Source of the DNA: Arabidopsis thaliana
Taxonomy: Eukaryota; Streptophyta; Magnoliopsida; Brassicales; Brassicaceae
Direction: 5' to 3'
DNA length: 64,000 bases
NCBI RefSeq assembly: GCF_000001735.4
Contig: NC_003074.8
Coordinates: forward strand, 17,243,261 to 17,307,260
Shown: in pieces, positions 1-10,853 of the stretch
Layout of the letters: each line of letters opens with the position of its first letter
How positions within the stretch are numbered: position 1 is the first letter of the stretch
Program-made: the position numbers and the translations under genes
Notes under the pieces: model-generated
What the model was told of the DNA's origin: nothing
Databases searched by the model: none
Seen by the model: the letters and a program-made list of their open reading frames with translations, nothing else

Positions 1-732
1 ATCACCTGCAACAATACAAAGACAAAAAGCTACAACATCAACCTAGGTATTAACCAGAAACCGAGTCTCTAAGATTTCAAGACTATCAATCGCCTAAAGA
101 CAAATGTTACACATCAACCTATGAACCCATAAGAACCATAATTAATGGTGTTTGAATACAAGCAGAGAAACCAATGCATTTTCATAAGAAAAGATCAAGA
201 AGAACTTGCTTCCTATCACGTGACCATACAAGCTCTATTACCATTAGCATTCTAATGACTAAACTAGATTCTCTTACGCAAATTCCAAGACTCCATGAAC
301 AGGGTAAGCCCAACAAAGACATCTATTATTAAGTGACATCAATTGGTAAAAAGATACATTGCTCCTTTAGCTTAACATTATTCAACCTCATGAGGTCCAA
401 TTTAATGATCTAAGCTCATCTCCTCACAGAAAAATGCAAACTTTTTTCATTACACAATCATGAAAATTGAAGAATCTCAGATCCCAAACAGGAAAAAAAC
501 TGATAAATCGAGAGAGAAGTAAAATACCGCAGATCTTAACAGGGGCAGCGAGCTCAAGAAGACAAGGCTGTTGAAGAAATATCTCTCTAGAGACAAAGCA
601 AAGCTGTCGGATCTCAGAATCGTTGAGCATAGCTTGTTTGGTCCCAGCTTTAGGGTTTCGGTAATCAAGTAAACGACGAATGATGTCGTCGAGAACAGCA
701 GGGTCCATGCTTCCCTGCCCTTGTTGCGCCAT
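1..732 (-). CDS. TOPP5: Type 1 Ser/Thr protein phosphatase catalytic subunit, 5' part
   Basis: PP1 catalytic subunit, a metal-dependent Ser/Thr phosphatase of nucleus and cytosol. Only the start of the gene is in the window. Exon 1 is 528-732 (68 codons plus one base) and intron 1 is 6-527. Exon 2 begins at base 5: the minus strand reads GTTGCAG then GTGAT, which completes the Gly codon and gives Asp, so the junction reads KICGD, the start of the PP1 metal-binding GDxHG motif. Exon 1 encodes the N-terminal helices typical of PP1, with [18 protein letters not shown] and [12 protein letters not shown]. The Met start at 730-732 is the only one in frame. The catalytic core lies outside the window. 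The PP1 family call is certain; the paralogue (TOPP5) rests on neighbourhood and memory. Confidence 0.9.
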
Positions 733-1034
733 TCACTCACTTACCCACCTCCCAAGTTTCAATCTTTCGGATAGGATTCGATCGCCAAGATAAGAAAAAT
801 AAAAAATCAAATTTTCAAAATCTGAACCAAAAAAAGTTGTCGCCTTTTTTAATGATTTGTCTTCCAGATTTGATGATTTGTTTTCTATTTACAAGTAATT
901 TCTTTGATGGGTGCTTTTGCAGAAGATGATTTGGCAATCTCTGGTTCTTCTTTTCTCCATTGGGCAGAGAGAACTAAAAAAGCTTCTCTTCTTTTCTTTT
1001 TTTTCGTTTTAGATAAATGACACATTTTCATTTT

Positions 1035-1038
<4 letters not shown>

Positions 1039-1080
<42 letters not shown>
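1039..1080. repeat. (AT)21 microsatellite
   Basis: An uninterrupted run of 21 AT dinucleotides lies about 310 bases upstream of the TOPP5 start codon. Such runs are usually length-polymorphic between accessions. Confidence 0.95.
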
Positions 1081-1083
<3 letters not shown>

Positions 1084-1819
1084 CGTATCGACGTCGATTT
1101 CTGCTGTTATTATTAGGTCAAACAAAAAAATATTAAATATTCACAAACTTCATAAATATATTCACAAAAAAAGGTTTATATAGAATTCATGGTTAATTTG
1201 TATAGATTTTCTTTATAATATTAGTGGATCCCATAGGGACAATGCCATGGTCGACTTGTAAAGTTTAATGAAAAAAATCTATAAAAGAAAATCTCATTAA
1301 ACATTAATTACTAAATTTCTTGTTGATGTTATAAACTTTTTTTAAAAAAGAGTTATTGTAAAAAGTACATCAATCGAAAACTATAAGCTGCCAAGTGTGC
1401 AATTTTTAAGTGTTTTTGAAATAATACAATTTGATAGTATTAACTGAATTTATTTTTCTAAAGAATGTAATCGATTTTTATTAAATTTTGGAAGAAATTT
1501 AAAATAAAAATGACTAAAAAAGTAAGATTGTTATAAGAAATTTTTTGCTTAATAATTAATTTGATGTTAGAAAAAAACTATAATTAGTTTAATCTTCAAG
1601 TTGGTAACAAGTGTAAAAATTTAGAAACATAACATATTAGAAAATATTTTCATTTAATATTACAAAAATTAGAATATATATCCATATAATTGACTACATT
1701 TAGAGTTTTTTTTTGGACAAATTAATTTTTTCATTTTTTTTTTAAAAGTTGAAGACAAAGCACAATTTTTTTTTTGTTAAAGGGTTTGAAGACAAAGCAC
1801 ATTGGTTTGGCCGAGAACT

Positions 1820-1827
1820 ATATATAA
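1820..1827 (+). promoter_or_regulatory. TATA box of the broken B3 gene
   Basis: ATATATAA lies 105 bases upstream of the ATG at 1932, the usual plant spacing for a TATA box plus a short 5' leader. It suggests that the B3 relic still has a promoter-like sequence. Inference from position and motif only. Confidence 0.45.
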
Positions 1828-1931
1828 ACATATGTGTAGAGCTCCAGTCTTCAAACATTTTATTTTCTACAAACATTTTTTAAAATTTCTAAATTTGTTA
1901 AGAGTTTAGTAAAATAGTGATTTGGCTTGAT

Positions 1932-2240
1932 ATGGATCAAAATAAAATGTTAGAGAAAGTTCTTACAAACACCGATCTTTCCCACATGGGTAGGTTATAT
2001 TAACCAAAATTGCAGATAGAGAAGATACTACGCACTATAGAAAATTTTGTAATGCCTCCAAGTGGTCTTCAAGTGGAAGTTTTAGAGAATAACAAGAGTT
2101 ACTGGGTAACAATAAAAATAGACCATGATAAATATTTTATGTGCTCAGGGTGGAATAATATAGAAGCAAGAAGGCTCAAAACAGGCGATAAAATTATATT
2201 GTATTTACAAGATAACAAATTCATTTTTACTATGCATTGA
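1932..2240 (+). pseudogene. B3 DNA-binding domain gene broken by one stop codon
   Basis: From the ATG at 1932 the frame runs to the stop at 2238-2240 (103 codons), with a single internal TAA at 2001-2003 (codon 24). It opens with KVLTNTDLSHMGRLY, then the stop, then PKLQIEKIL. This matches the start of plant B3 domains of the DUF313/REM type (VLTNSDV..LGRL..PK). The second half keeps the B3 signature: SYWVTIKI, a W-rich stretch (CSGWNN) and LKTGDKIILYL, like the family's L..GD..... strand. The domain stands almost alone, with no other domain. A 26-base 'intron' around the stop would be too short for plants, so a nonsense mutation fits best. An intact B3 gene (At3g46770, from memory) is nearby on this chromosome. 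Sequencing error or a recent null allele are alternatives. Confidence 0.65.
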
Positions 2241-3438
2241 TTCTTTATTGTTTATTTCTTAAAAATGTTATCTCTCATTATTCTATTTTAATATACCTAT
2301 TCTAATATTTTGTCTTAATGATAATATTTTGGATGGGTTTATGTATTTTATAACTACAAAAATAGCTTATCAATTTAAATGAGATCTAAATTCTAAATTA
2401 TGGGTATGTGAGTATATGTGAGTATAAAGTTTGGACTATGCATTGATCAAAAGCTTTTAATCGAAGGATATGGAAGTTATCGATTAGAAAGATGAGGTTT
2501 TACTATCTTCCTTATTGTTTCTCTGAATGGTTTCTCGGCGCATAAATATATATAATGGATCACCAAGAATTTTCATGTTATTTTGCTCATTAGAAATCAC
2601 CAAGAATTTTCATGTATAGCATTTCCGAACTTAGAATTTTCTAATATGAAACAATTTAGAACTAAAAGGCCTTTTGGGTTGTGTCCAAAAAGAAAAACCT
2701 CACACGTTGACAATGTAAAATTCCATGATTTATTATAAACTCTTTCATGCATGCAATTGGTTAGTTTTTGCAAGTTGGGCTACAATGACGTTTTTGTTAT
2801 CGGTTTCTCAATCACTCCTTTTCTGTCTCCATGTATCGTCGTCACTTTCCTCTATTTTACTTGAAAATAATACCATTAATTCAAAACATCTTTTAATTTG
2901 GTCGGTTCAAAACAAAATAAAAAACCATAGCCATTATTTGATAGTAACTGCAGTTCAATTGCATTTTTATTTGTGATAATAGATGGAGCAAAATTAGTTT
3001 GTCAACAATTTTTTCTTTCGTAATACTAAAATTTATTTTCTTTGGTAGAAGCTTGTCAGTGTGTAACATGAAGAGAGGATTTTGGAACCGGATACAATAC
3101 ATTGATAAGAGAGGAATCAATGATTTGATTAAACAAAGCCAAGACGAACCGGACTAAACCGGAGATAGAAAAAATACTTTATAAACCAGAAATCAATAGA
3201 AACACACCAAGGGAAGAAGAAGGGAAAGCAAGCAAGCACCAGAAGATTCTAAGTATACTACTAACAAGCTTTAAACTGAACACAAACCCCAAACCGAAGA
3301 GAATAAAAACAGAGTATTCTACATAGTCTTGCATAGTTACGTTTCATCAGCCAAAACTTGAAAAGAAGAGAAGCCAGTGAAAACAAAAGTTTGAATCTCT
3401 GAACAAGGAGCAACCGAAATAAACAGTTTACCTTTAGT
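2241..3438. other. Intergenic between the B3 relic and RABA2C
   Basis: AT-rich, with only short chance reading frames. The last ~300 bases before 3439 should be the RABA2C 3' untranslated region, since that gene is on the minus strand and ends at 3439. Nothing else seen. Confidence 0.6.
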
Positions 3439-5102
3439 TTAAGAAGAGCAACATGCTCGTTTCGCGCCTCCAGATGTGTCATCGACGTTAATCGTAGTTC
3501 CTTGCCCAGGGATTGCAGAATTAGCTGCTGCTGCTTCTTGTGCAGCCAGTGCCTTTTTGCTTATGATATGGTAGATCTCACCTAAGATGGTCTGAAACGC
3601 TTTCTCGACGTTTGTTGCTTCAAGAGCAGATGTCTCCAGGAAAGAGAGACCTTCCTTCTCAGCCAAACTTTGACCATCTTCCTCAGCAACGGATCTCAAG
3701 TGGTTCAGATCGGATTTGTTCCCAGCCATCATGATCACAATGTTGGAATCTGCATGGTCTCTCAGTTCGCGCAGCCACCTTAAAACATTGTCAAAGGTCT
3801 GTCTCTTAGTAATGTCGTAGACAAGAAGTGCACCCACTGCGCCTCTGTAATACGCGCTTGTGATCGCCCTGTACCTCTCCTGACCTGCAGTGTCCCAGAT
3901 CTGGGCCTTAATGGTCTTTCCTTCAACCTGTGTATGCATGAGAGATTCACCGTAACAACCAGTTAGATCTTAGGTATTGAAGCATTCCCAGGTTTATGAA
4001 TAAGAATGCTAATTCAACAATCAAAAGTAAAGAACATATATCTTCTCAGTTGTTAAAACCAGGTTAGTAACATTATTAACAATCAACATTTTAAATGCAT
4101 CTTTCCGCATTCAACTACATAAGTGTATCATAGAATTCCTCTTGTCAAAAAATTTATCGGTTGACTTTACGAAAGTATAAAGGTGGACAAGGTCAAGCAT
4201 GACAAATGATCAGGAAATAGAATGAATTATTGAGACAAGCTGTGAGAATCTTCTTATTTTTTTTAATTGGCCTTCACGACCATCCATTTATAGTCTTAAA
4301 ATGAGAAAAGCATCTGTCATAACTCATAGCCAGCACAACTAAGATTTTTTCTCTTGAACAAAAGATTCAGTAGCTGAGAAAAAATCCGCCGTCTACTCTC
4401 TCAAAACACTGTATTCTTCAATCTTAAGAAACCAACGCAACCAAAAACCTTAAGACCTATCACTTAATTGCTATCCAAATCAAAGAAACTAACGAAGAAG
4501 CAACTTTAAACGAAACAAAACAGACTAAAAGCTCTAGAGCCATCACTTGAAATTAACCATCGAATACCTGAATTCTACACTACACTAATGAGGTCATGAA
4601 GCTACAAGCAAAACCAAATTACATAATTGAAATATACACTACACTAATGTGGTCATGAAGCTACAAGCAAAACCAAAATACATAACTGAAGACGGTAAAT
4701 CTATGTATAGCAGTGAAAGTAAAAACCTTCACGGATTATAGCTAAAGATAAATCAAAACAGAGACAAGCTAATAAGAAGAAAAAACCTATCCCAAAATCC
4801 CATCTTTAAGCCTCTTAACATTATATACCAAACCTAAATTACTATCTCTTCGTATTACTCTGATTCTAACAGCAAATATTCTGAATTTCACTCCTAAAGT
4901 ACTTAAAGAGAGAAACAGAGAAAAATTCGAATCTCACCTGAGTAGTTCTGGTGGCGAATTCAACACCAATAGTGGATTTAGATTCCAAGCAAAACTCATT
5001 CCTGGTGAATCTCGACAAGATATTCGATTTCCCAACACCAGAATCACCAATCAACACAATCTTAAACAAATAATCATATTCCTGATCTACTCTATGCGTC
5101 AT
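3439..5102 (-). CDS. RABA2C: Rab GTPase of the RAB-A2 (Rab11-like) group
   Basis: Small GTPase of trans-Golgi/early-endosome traffic, in plants linked to cell-plate formation and secretion. Two exons, 4938-5102 (55 codons) and 3439-3927 (162 codons plus stop), give 217 aa, the usual length. The intron is 3928-4937. Visible motifs: P-loop GDSGVGKS (19-26), switch I STIGVEF with effector Thr44, WDTAGQE (66-72, carrying the catalytic Gln), NKSD (125-128), ETSAL (153-157), and a C-terminal double-cysteine CCSS for geranylgeranylation. Start: the Met of [14 protein letters not shown] is the conserved RAB-A start; upstream frame residues are leader. The 1-kb intron carries a 59-bp tandem duplication. 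All nucleotide-binding residues are intact, so the gene looks functional. Confidence 0.95.
4576..4690. repeat. 59-bp tandem duplication inside the RABA2C intron
   Basis: Two head-to-tail copies, starting at 4576 and 4635, share TACACTACACTAATG, GGTCATGAAGCTACAAGC and CATAA.TGAA with only a few differences. The repeat lies wholly in intron 1. Confidence 0.85.
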
Positions 5103-5135
5103 TTTCTCCTTCTCTCTTCGATCTCGCAATAAAAC

Positions 5136-5257
5136 CTACAAATTCGAAAGAAAAAAAAGACAGAAACTTTATTACTTTTCTCCAAAATCAAACCCAGATC
5201 CAACGAAATTAAGACGAACCCACAAGTAATTCAGAAGACGAAAAACGATTCGTGTAC
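5136..5257 (-). other. Probable 5' UTR intron of RABA2C
   Basis: On the minus strand a donor (AAG|GTACACG, exon ending at 5258) and an acceptor (TTTGTAG|GTTTT, exon resuming at 5135) flank a T-rich 122-base stretch about 33 bases upstream of the start codon. 5' leader introns are common in plant Rab genes. Inference from splice-site sequences only. Confidence 0.5.
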
Positions 5258-6204
5258 CTTAATGGCGGATGAATCGAGAAAAATATCGAATTTTTTGAGA
5301 TCTATAAAGAAAGAAACTTTGAGTAAGAAGCTTTAAATGTTTGTTCTCACTCACAATCAATGGAGGAAAATGGAATTTTTCTTGTTTAATTTGATGGGCT
5401 TCGTCTTCTTCTTCGTGAGAAAGAGGAGAGGAGCAATAAAGTGAATATACGGTGTATCTATACGTATCTCTGTGTCAGGGAATAGAAACGACGTCGCGTT
5501 TGAGAAAAAGACAAAGACTTCAGTTATCGTGCTGATGTGGCAACTAATGATTCGTTAGCAGGCTGGCAAAAAGTAAGAGCATGTTCCAAGGGGTATTATT
5601 GGAAATGTAGTTTTGAGCTTTATAATTGCGTTAAAGAGCAATGATTGTATTTGTGAGTGTGGTAATGATAATAAGCAACGTCAATTTGAAAATGTCGAAT
5701 TAACAACTTTAATAGAAGAAGAAAATAATGAAATGAGGATGTGATGAATTGACCACTACATTCCCAACTTCCCATAATATTTGTAAGAATATAGTTCTGA
5801 TCCATATAATATAATTAAACAATGTGGTGGTTCTGGTGGCGATGGCCGATGGGCAAATGAAGATGGTAGTGGATCATGTGGCGGCTTTAGAAGGCAACAT
5901 GCTACAAGTCTAGTGGAAAATACGTCGGAGATTGCGATGGTAATAGGCTAATAGCTATAGAGGACGAGACTAGTCTTTTGGTGCGACACATATAGAATGT
6001 TACATTCTAATCTGATGAAGATGAGGACCATTAAGTCATTAACGCTAAATTATTAATCCCTGAAACGTCATACTTTTTTTCAACCTAACGTAATAACTTC
6101 ATTTTGTTATAAATTTGATTTTGTGCCCTCTAATAAACCAAGTTTTTTTTTTGTTTTTTTTTATCGCAAAAACATCAAATAATTAAATTTGTTCGAAAAA
6201 GTTA
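5258..6204. other. RABA2C promoter side and unassigned DNA
   Basis: 5258-5560 is probably RABA2C leader and promoter, with ACGACGTCGC near 5488. From about 5820 to 6000 the DNA is clearly richer in G and C than its surroundings (GGTGGTTCTGGTGGCGATGG), but it has no sustained reading frame and I cannot assign it. The rest is AT-rich and empty. Confidence 0.4.
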
Positions 6205-6800
6205 GTTTCGTGGGCCAACTACTCCGAAACGAGAGGGTTTATATGGGAAAAAAGTACACCTCGTACTCTTGCACTCTTTGCGAGGCAGACAACACGGACA
6301 TTCATAGTGCGTGGAATATGAGATAAAGAAAACCGACCAAAACTAGCTTTAAATCTAGCAAAATCTTTTCCACCGGCCAATCTTTACTTTCATCAAGGAT
6401 CTTAAGTAAGCTTAAGCAATCGGTTTCAAAATGTATAGATTGGATACTTTGTTGTAAAGTGCACTCCATTGTCCAAAGAAGAGCTCCGAGTTCTGCGTAG
6501 AGGGCATTGCGATAACAATTCTGGCTACTTTGACCAAACAGCTTGGTCGTTGAGCTAGTCAACATGAACCCCAAACTAACATTCTGGTTAATACCAGTCC
6601 ACGAAGCGTCAATTTGGCACATAGCTTCTCCTCTTTGAACGTGCGCATACTCACAAGCTTCAACTACTTCAGGTTCTTCCTCCGCATCAATGTCATGTTC
6701 TAGTTCTTGGGCAACTCTCCAACTTTTCGACTCAGAAATTACATGCGCTAGAATATATGGTGTTATGTACTCCCGTAACGTATTTTCAAAAAGTATATAT
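6205..6800 (-). mobile_element. LINE-type RNase H remnant (Ta11-like C-terminal end)
   Basis: The minus strand encodes a decayed RNase H-like domain of the kind found at the end of plant LINE polyproteins and in their stand-alone derivatives. Running from about 6800: a linker (SESKSWRVAQELE), then the catalytic regions CQIDASW (Asp), AELGALLWTM (Glu) and FETDCLSLL (Asp). Near 6320 the frame shifts, and the conserved tail FSLSHIPRTMN...LAKSARVRG continues in another frame. A Val stands where the family usually has the last catalytic Asp, and a stop follows at the conserved Trp-Leu-Ala position. No reverse transcriptase, poly-A tail or target duplication is seen nearby. An old 5'-truncated or eroded insertion is likely. 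Confidence 0.7.
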
Positions 6801-7750
6801 TTGACCTATTTAAACATTTATTACTTTAGGTTATGAATAATCCTGACGCAATTCTTGCTGATTAGTCTTGACGCAATTGTACGTTGCTATTGATTTTAAA
6901 CGAATACAGCACAAAAGAAGGCAATCGCGTGGACGAAAGAGGAGCCGATACATACAATTGCATACATCTATTTGTATACTATATTTGCTTTCTATTGGAT
7001 AATTCACCCTAACTATTAAGAGTACATTTAGTCACAATATCTAAATTAAATCTATAAATGTGAATATGCACATAGAGTTTTCACAAGTGGTCATATTTTA
7101 AGGATAATATTTGATACAGTTCTTAATTTCTTTGGTACATTTTTTGTTACCTCTCTAGAAAGGTTAATTAATTAGATACATCGCCTGCAAAAGTACTTTT
7201 AAGAAAAAATATTCGCGTGGAGAATATTTCGTTCGTTCATGTAAGGTCAAATGATGAACCTCTTACCCATGATTAGGCTGCCATAATTAATAAACCGAAT
7301 TCAGAATATACATTCCTTACTTCCCATCATTCTGAATTGCCCAAATTATACTCATTTCTAGTCATAATAAAAAAAAAATTAACTTCTAGTGGTTAGTCAA
7401 TCTTTTCTTTTGTCAAGAGAATAAATATCAAGTCAAAGAAAATTCTTTCTATTTAATATTTTTCTCTATATTCATGAACAAACAATACAAGTAAAAGAAA
7501 AATAAAAGATGATGCAAGGATTAGTAGAACAAGAAACGGTAGCAAATTAAACGGTGCATTCAAAAACCTATTAATATGGAAAGTACATTATACTGTCATT
7601 AATATATAAGAATAATTTGAGAAACAAATCTTAAAGGAGTTTGATGAGGACTTTGATTACGTTCTATGTACATACAGTATCTCTCCCTATAATAATCCTT
7701 TCATTCTCACAATCTTGTAAAATTTGATTATAACCAAATCAATCAAAAAA
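6801..7750. other. Promoter region of the first subtilase
   Basis: From about 7105 onward this DNA is alignable with about 12405-13077, upstream of the second subtilase, with shared stretches such as TTTGATACAGTTCTTA and GAGAATATTTCGTTC. The upstream region was therefore copied with the gene. A TATA-like CTATAATAAT lies near 7690. Nothing coding seen. Confidence 0.6.
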
Positions 7751-10700
7751 ATGACAAAACCTGCTGTCTCCTATTGTCTCCTCTCATGTATCTTTGCCTT
7801 GCTTGTTGTGAGTTTCGCTTCAGCAGACAAAGATGATCAAGACAAACAGGTAATTGCACAAATCCTTCTTCGTTATTTGATTATTATAATCATATCATGG
7901 TTCTAATTATATTACTAATGACTAACCATAACTATGATGATGATACTTGTAGGAGTATATAGTATACATGGGTGCACTTCCTGCTCGTGTTGACTACATG
8001 CCTATGTCCCATCACACTAGTATTCTTCAAGATGTCACCGGAGAGAGGTGCACTGAATTTATTCAATTTTATTGTTTAGTGTTAATGTGATTATTTGTAT
8101 ATGGTTTCATGTCTATCGATCAAAGTCTAACAAATGTATTTCTTATTTGTAGTTCGATCGAGGATCGTTTGGTTAGGAATTATAAAAGGAGTTTCAACGG
8201 ATTCGCAGCCCGGCTAACCAAATCCGAAAGAGAGATACTAGCAAGTAAGTGAACATAAATGGATTACGACCCGAAAGTTTTCAAAAATAATAATCAAAAC
8301 TCAAATTAGTTTTCTTCTCTATGAAAAAACTTTATTAACTCAATGTGTTGCTATTTCTTAATATCTAATTTCTTAGGTATGGACGAAGTTGTGTCTGTGT
8401 TTCCTAACAAGAAACTGAAGCTCCAAACAACAACGTCATGGAATTTCATGGGCCTCAAGGAAAGCAAACGTACAAAGCGAAATACTATCATAGAGAGTGA
8501 TACAATCATCGGTGTCATCGACAGTGGAATCTATCCGGAATCTGATAGTTTTAGTGGCAAAGGCTTTGGTCCTCCTCCTAAAAAATGGAAAGGTGTTTGC
8601 AAAGGCGGCAAAAACTTCACTTGGAACAAGTATAAAACTCTTAAATTTGATCATACAATTAAATTGTGTAAGGATTTTTCAATTGCTTAGTTATAATGAA
8701 TGTGGATGATTTGTTTGTTTTATAGCAAGCTTATTGGAGCACGGTACTACACCCCCAAACTAGAGGGGTTTCCTGAGTCAGCGAGGGACTACATGGGACA
8801 TGGATCGCACACAGCATCCACGGCTGCTGGAAATGCTGTGAAGCATGTGAGCTTTTACGGCCTCGGCAATGGAACCGCAAGAGGTGGCGTTCCAGCTGCA
8901 AGAATAGCGGTTTATAAAGTATGTGACCCTGGCGTCGATGGGTGCACAACTGACGGAATTCTAGCGGCATTTGATGATGCCATAGCGGATAAGGTGGACA
9001 TCATTACCATATCCATTGGTGGTGATAATAGTTCGCCTTTTGAGGAGGACCCTATCGCGATCGGGGCTTTCCATGCCATGGCCAAGGGAATCCTCATAGT
9101 GAATTCCGCAGGAAACAGTGGTCCAGAACCTAGCACGGTCGCGAGTATTGCGCCGTGGATGTTCACTGTTGCTGCTAGTAATACTAACCGTGCGTTTGTC
9201 ACTAAAGTTGTTCTCGGAAACGGCAAGACAGTTGTGGTAAAGTACCAAGGGACAAATCTTTGTTCCTCTCTTACGACAACATATTATCATACATATCTTG
9301 TCCTCTTTTAACATTACTGCTTGTTGCTAAACAGGGAAGATCGGTAAATTCGTTCGATCTTAACGGAAAGAAGTACCCTCTAGTATACGGGAAATCAGCT
9401 TCAAGTAGTTGTGGTGCTGCTTCCGCCGGGTAACTTCCATCACAAGAAACATTATTTTGCATCTATTATGCTCTTCACATGAGGGTTTAAACGGTGATTT
9501 TCGTTTTCAGGTTTTGCTCACCAGGGTGCCTAGATAGTAAACGTGTGAAAGGAAAGATTGTTTTATGTGATTCCCCGCAAAATCCCGATGAAGCTCAAGC
9601 TATGGGAGCCATTGCATCTATTGTTAGGAGCCACCGTACAGACGTGGCAAGTATCTTCTCTTTTCCAGTCTCTGTTCTATTGGAAGACGACTATAACACT
9701 GTTCTCTCGTATATGAACTCCACCAAGTAATATCCATAACTCTGTCTTATTATATTTCTTACAAATACTCCATCCTAAAGCTCAAACTTTTGTTTGCTTT
9801 GGCCAGGAATCCCAAAGCGGCTGTTCTGAAAAGTGAGACAATCTTTAACCAGAGAGCTCCCGTCGTGGCTTCCTACTTTTCTCGTGGCCCAAACACAATC
9901 ATTCCTGACATATTGAAGGTATATATAGAAAAGGAGAAAAATTAAATTACTCTGTAAATTTGACTGAAAGTGAATATGTATTGCAGCCGGATATAACGGC
10001 ACCAGGATCAGAGATCGTAGCTGCTTATTCTCCTGATGCCCCACCAAGCATATCAGATACAAGACGTGTAAAGTACTCCGTTGATACCGGAACTTCAATG
10101 TCTTGTCCGCATGTTGCTGGTGTAGCTGCCTACTTAAAATCGTTTCACCCACGCTGGTCTCCCTCCATGATCCAATCAGCCATCATGACTACCGGTATGC
10201 AAAATCATATCCACTCTGTTTTCTGAATATTCTCATCATTTTTTTTACTCACAACATAACTTTCTTGTATTGCAAGAAAACTTATAATACTCTGTTTTTT
10301 GGTGTTTTTTGTAGCTTGGCCAATGAATGCATCTACTTCTCCATTTAACGAGTTGGCCGAGTTTGCTTACGGAGCTGGCCATGTCGATCCCATAACTGCA
10401 ATTCATCCTGGACTAGTCTATGAAGCTAATAAATCCGACCACATCGCCTTTCTCTGCGGCTTGAACTACACTGCAAAGAACTTAAGACTCATCTCCGGTG
10501 ATAGCAGCAGTTGCACAAAAGAACAGACTAAATCGCTACCCCGAAACTTAAACTATCCTTCGATGACTGCTCAAGTATCGGCGGCAAAACCATTCAAAGT
10601 GATTTTCCGTAGAACAGTCACTAACGTCGGTAGGCCTAACGCTACATACAAAGCAAAGGTAGTCGGTTCTAAACTCAAAGTCAAGGTTGTTCCGGCAGTC

Positions 10701-10853
10701 TTGTCTTTAAAGTCATTGTACGAGAAGAAGTCCTTCACGGTAACAGCTTCCGGCGCCGGTCCCAAAGCTGAAAATCTTGTCTCCGCACAGCTGATCTGGT
10801 CTGATGGTGTCCACTTTGTGAGAAGCCCCATTGTTGTTTATGCTACGAACTGA
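7751..10853 (+). CDS. Subtilisin-like serine protease, SBT4 group, copy 1
   Basis: Secreted subtilase (family S8A) of the extracellular space. Ten exons: 7751-7849, 7953-8047, 8153-8244, 8377-8629, 8726-9236, 9335-9429, 9511-9726, 9807-9918, 9987-10194 and 10315-10853. They join in frame to 739 aa. Signal peptide: residues 1-25 ([18 protein letters not shown]). The inhibitor_I9 propeptide spans about 34-112. Catalytic triad: Asp144 (IIGVIDSGI), His205 (GHGSHTAST) and Ser528 ([11 protein letters not shown]); oxyanion Asn310 (SAGNSGP). A PA-like insert lies between His and Ser, and a fibronectin III-like C-terminus contains [15 protein letters not shown]. The residues before the catalytic Ser read DTGTSMS rather than the usual ISGTSMS. 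It heads a tandem array; I read it as AT3G46840. All sites look intact. Confidence 0.93.

Larger units (their letters stand above)
733..1931. other. Intergenic: TOPP5 upstream region
   Basis: No coding region supported. The first ~230 bases are probably TOPP5 5' leader and promoter (pyrimidine-rich, TTCTTCTTTTC runs on either strand). A long AT microsatellite follows, then AT-rich DNA up to the TATA box of the broken B3 gene. Confidence 0.6.

Noticed and set aside
1984-2013. A tiny intron that would skip the stop in the B3 gene
   Set aside because: The only GT...AG interval around the stop is about 26 bases, below the plant minimum of roughly 60-70.
2725-3120. Open frames on both strands with hydrophobic residues
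   Set aside because: No domain, no splice or start context, AT-driven composition; probably chance frames near the RABA2C 3' end.
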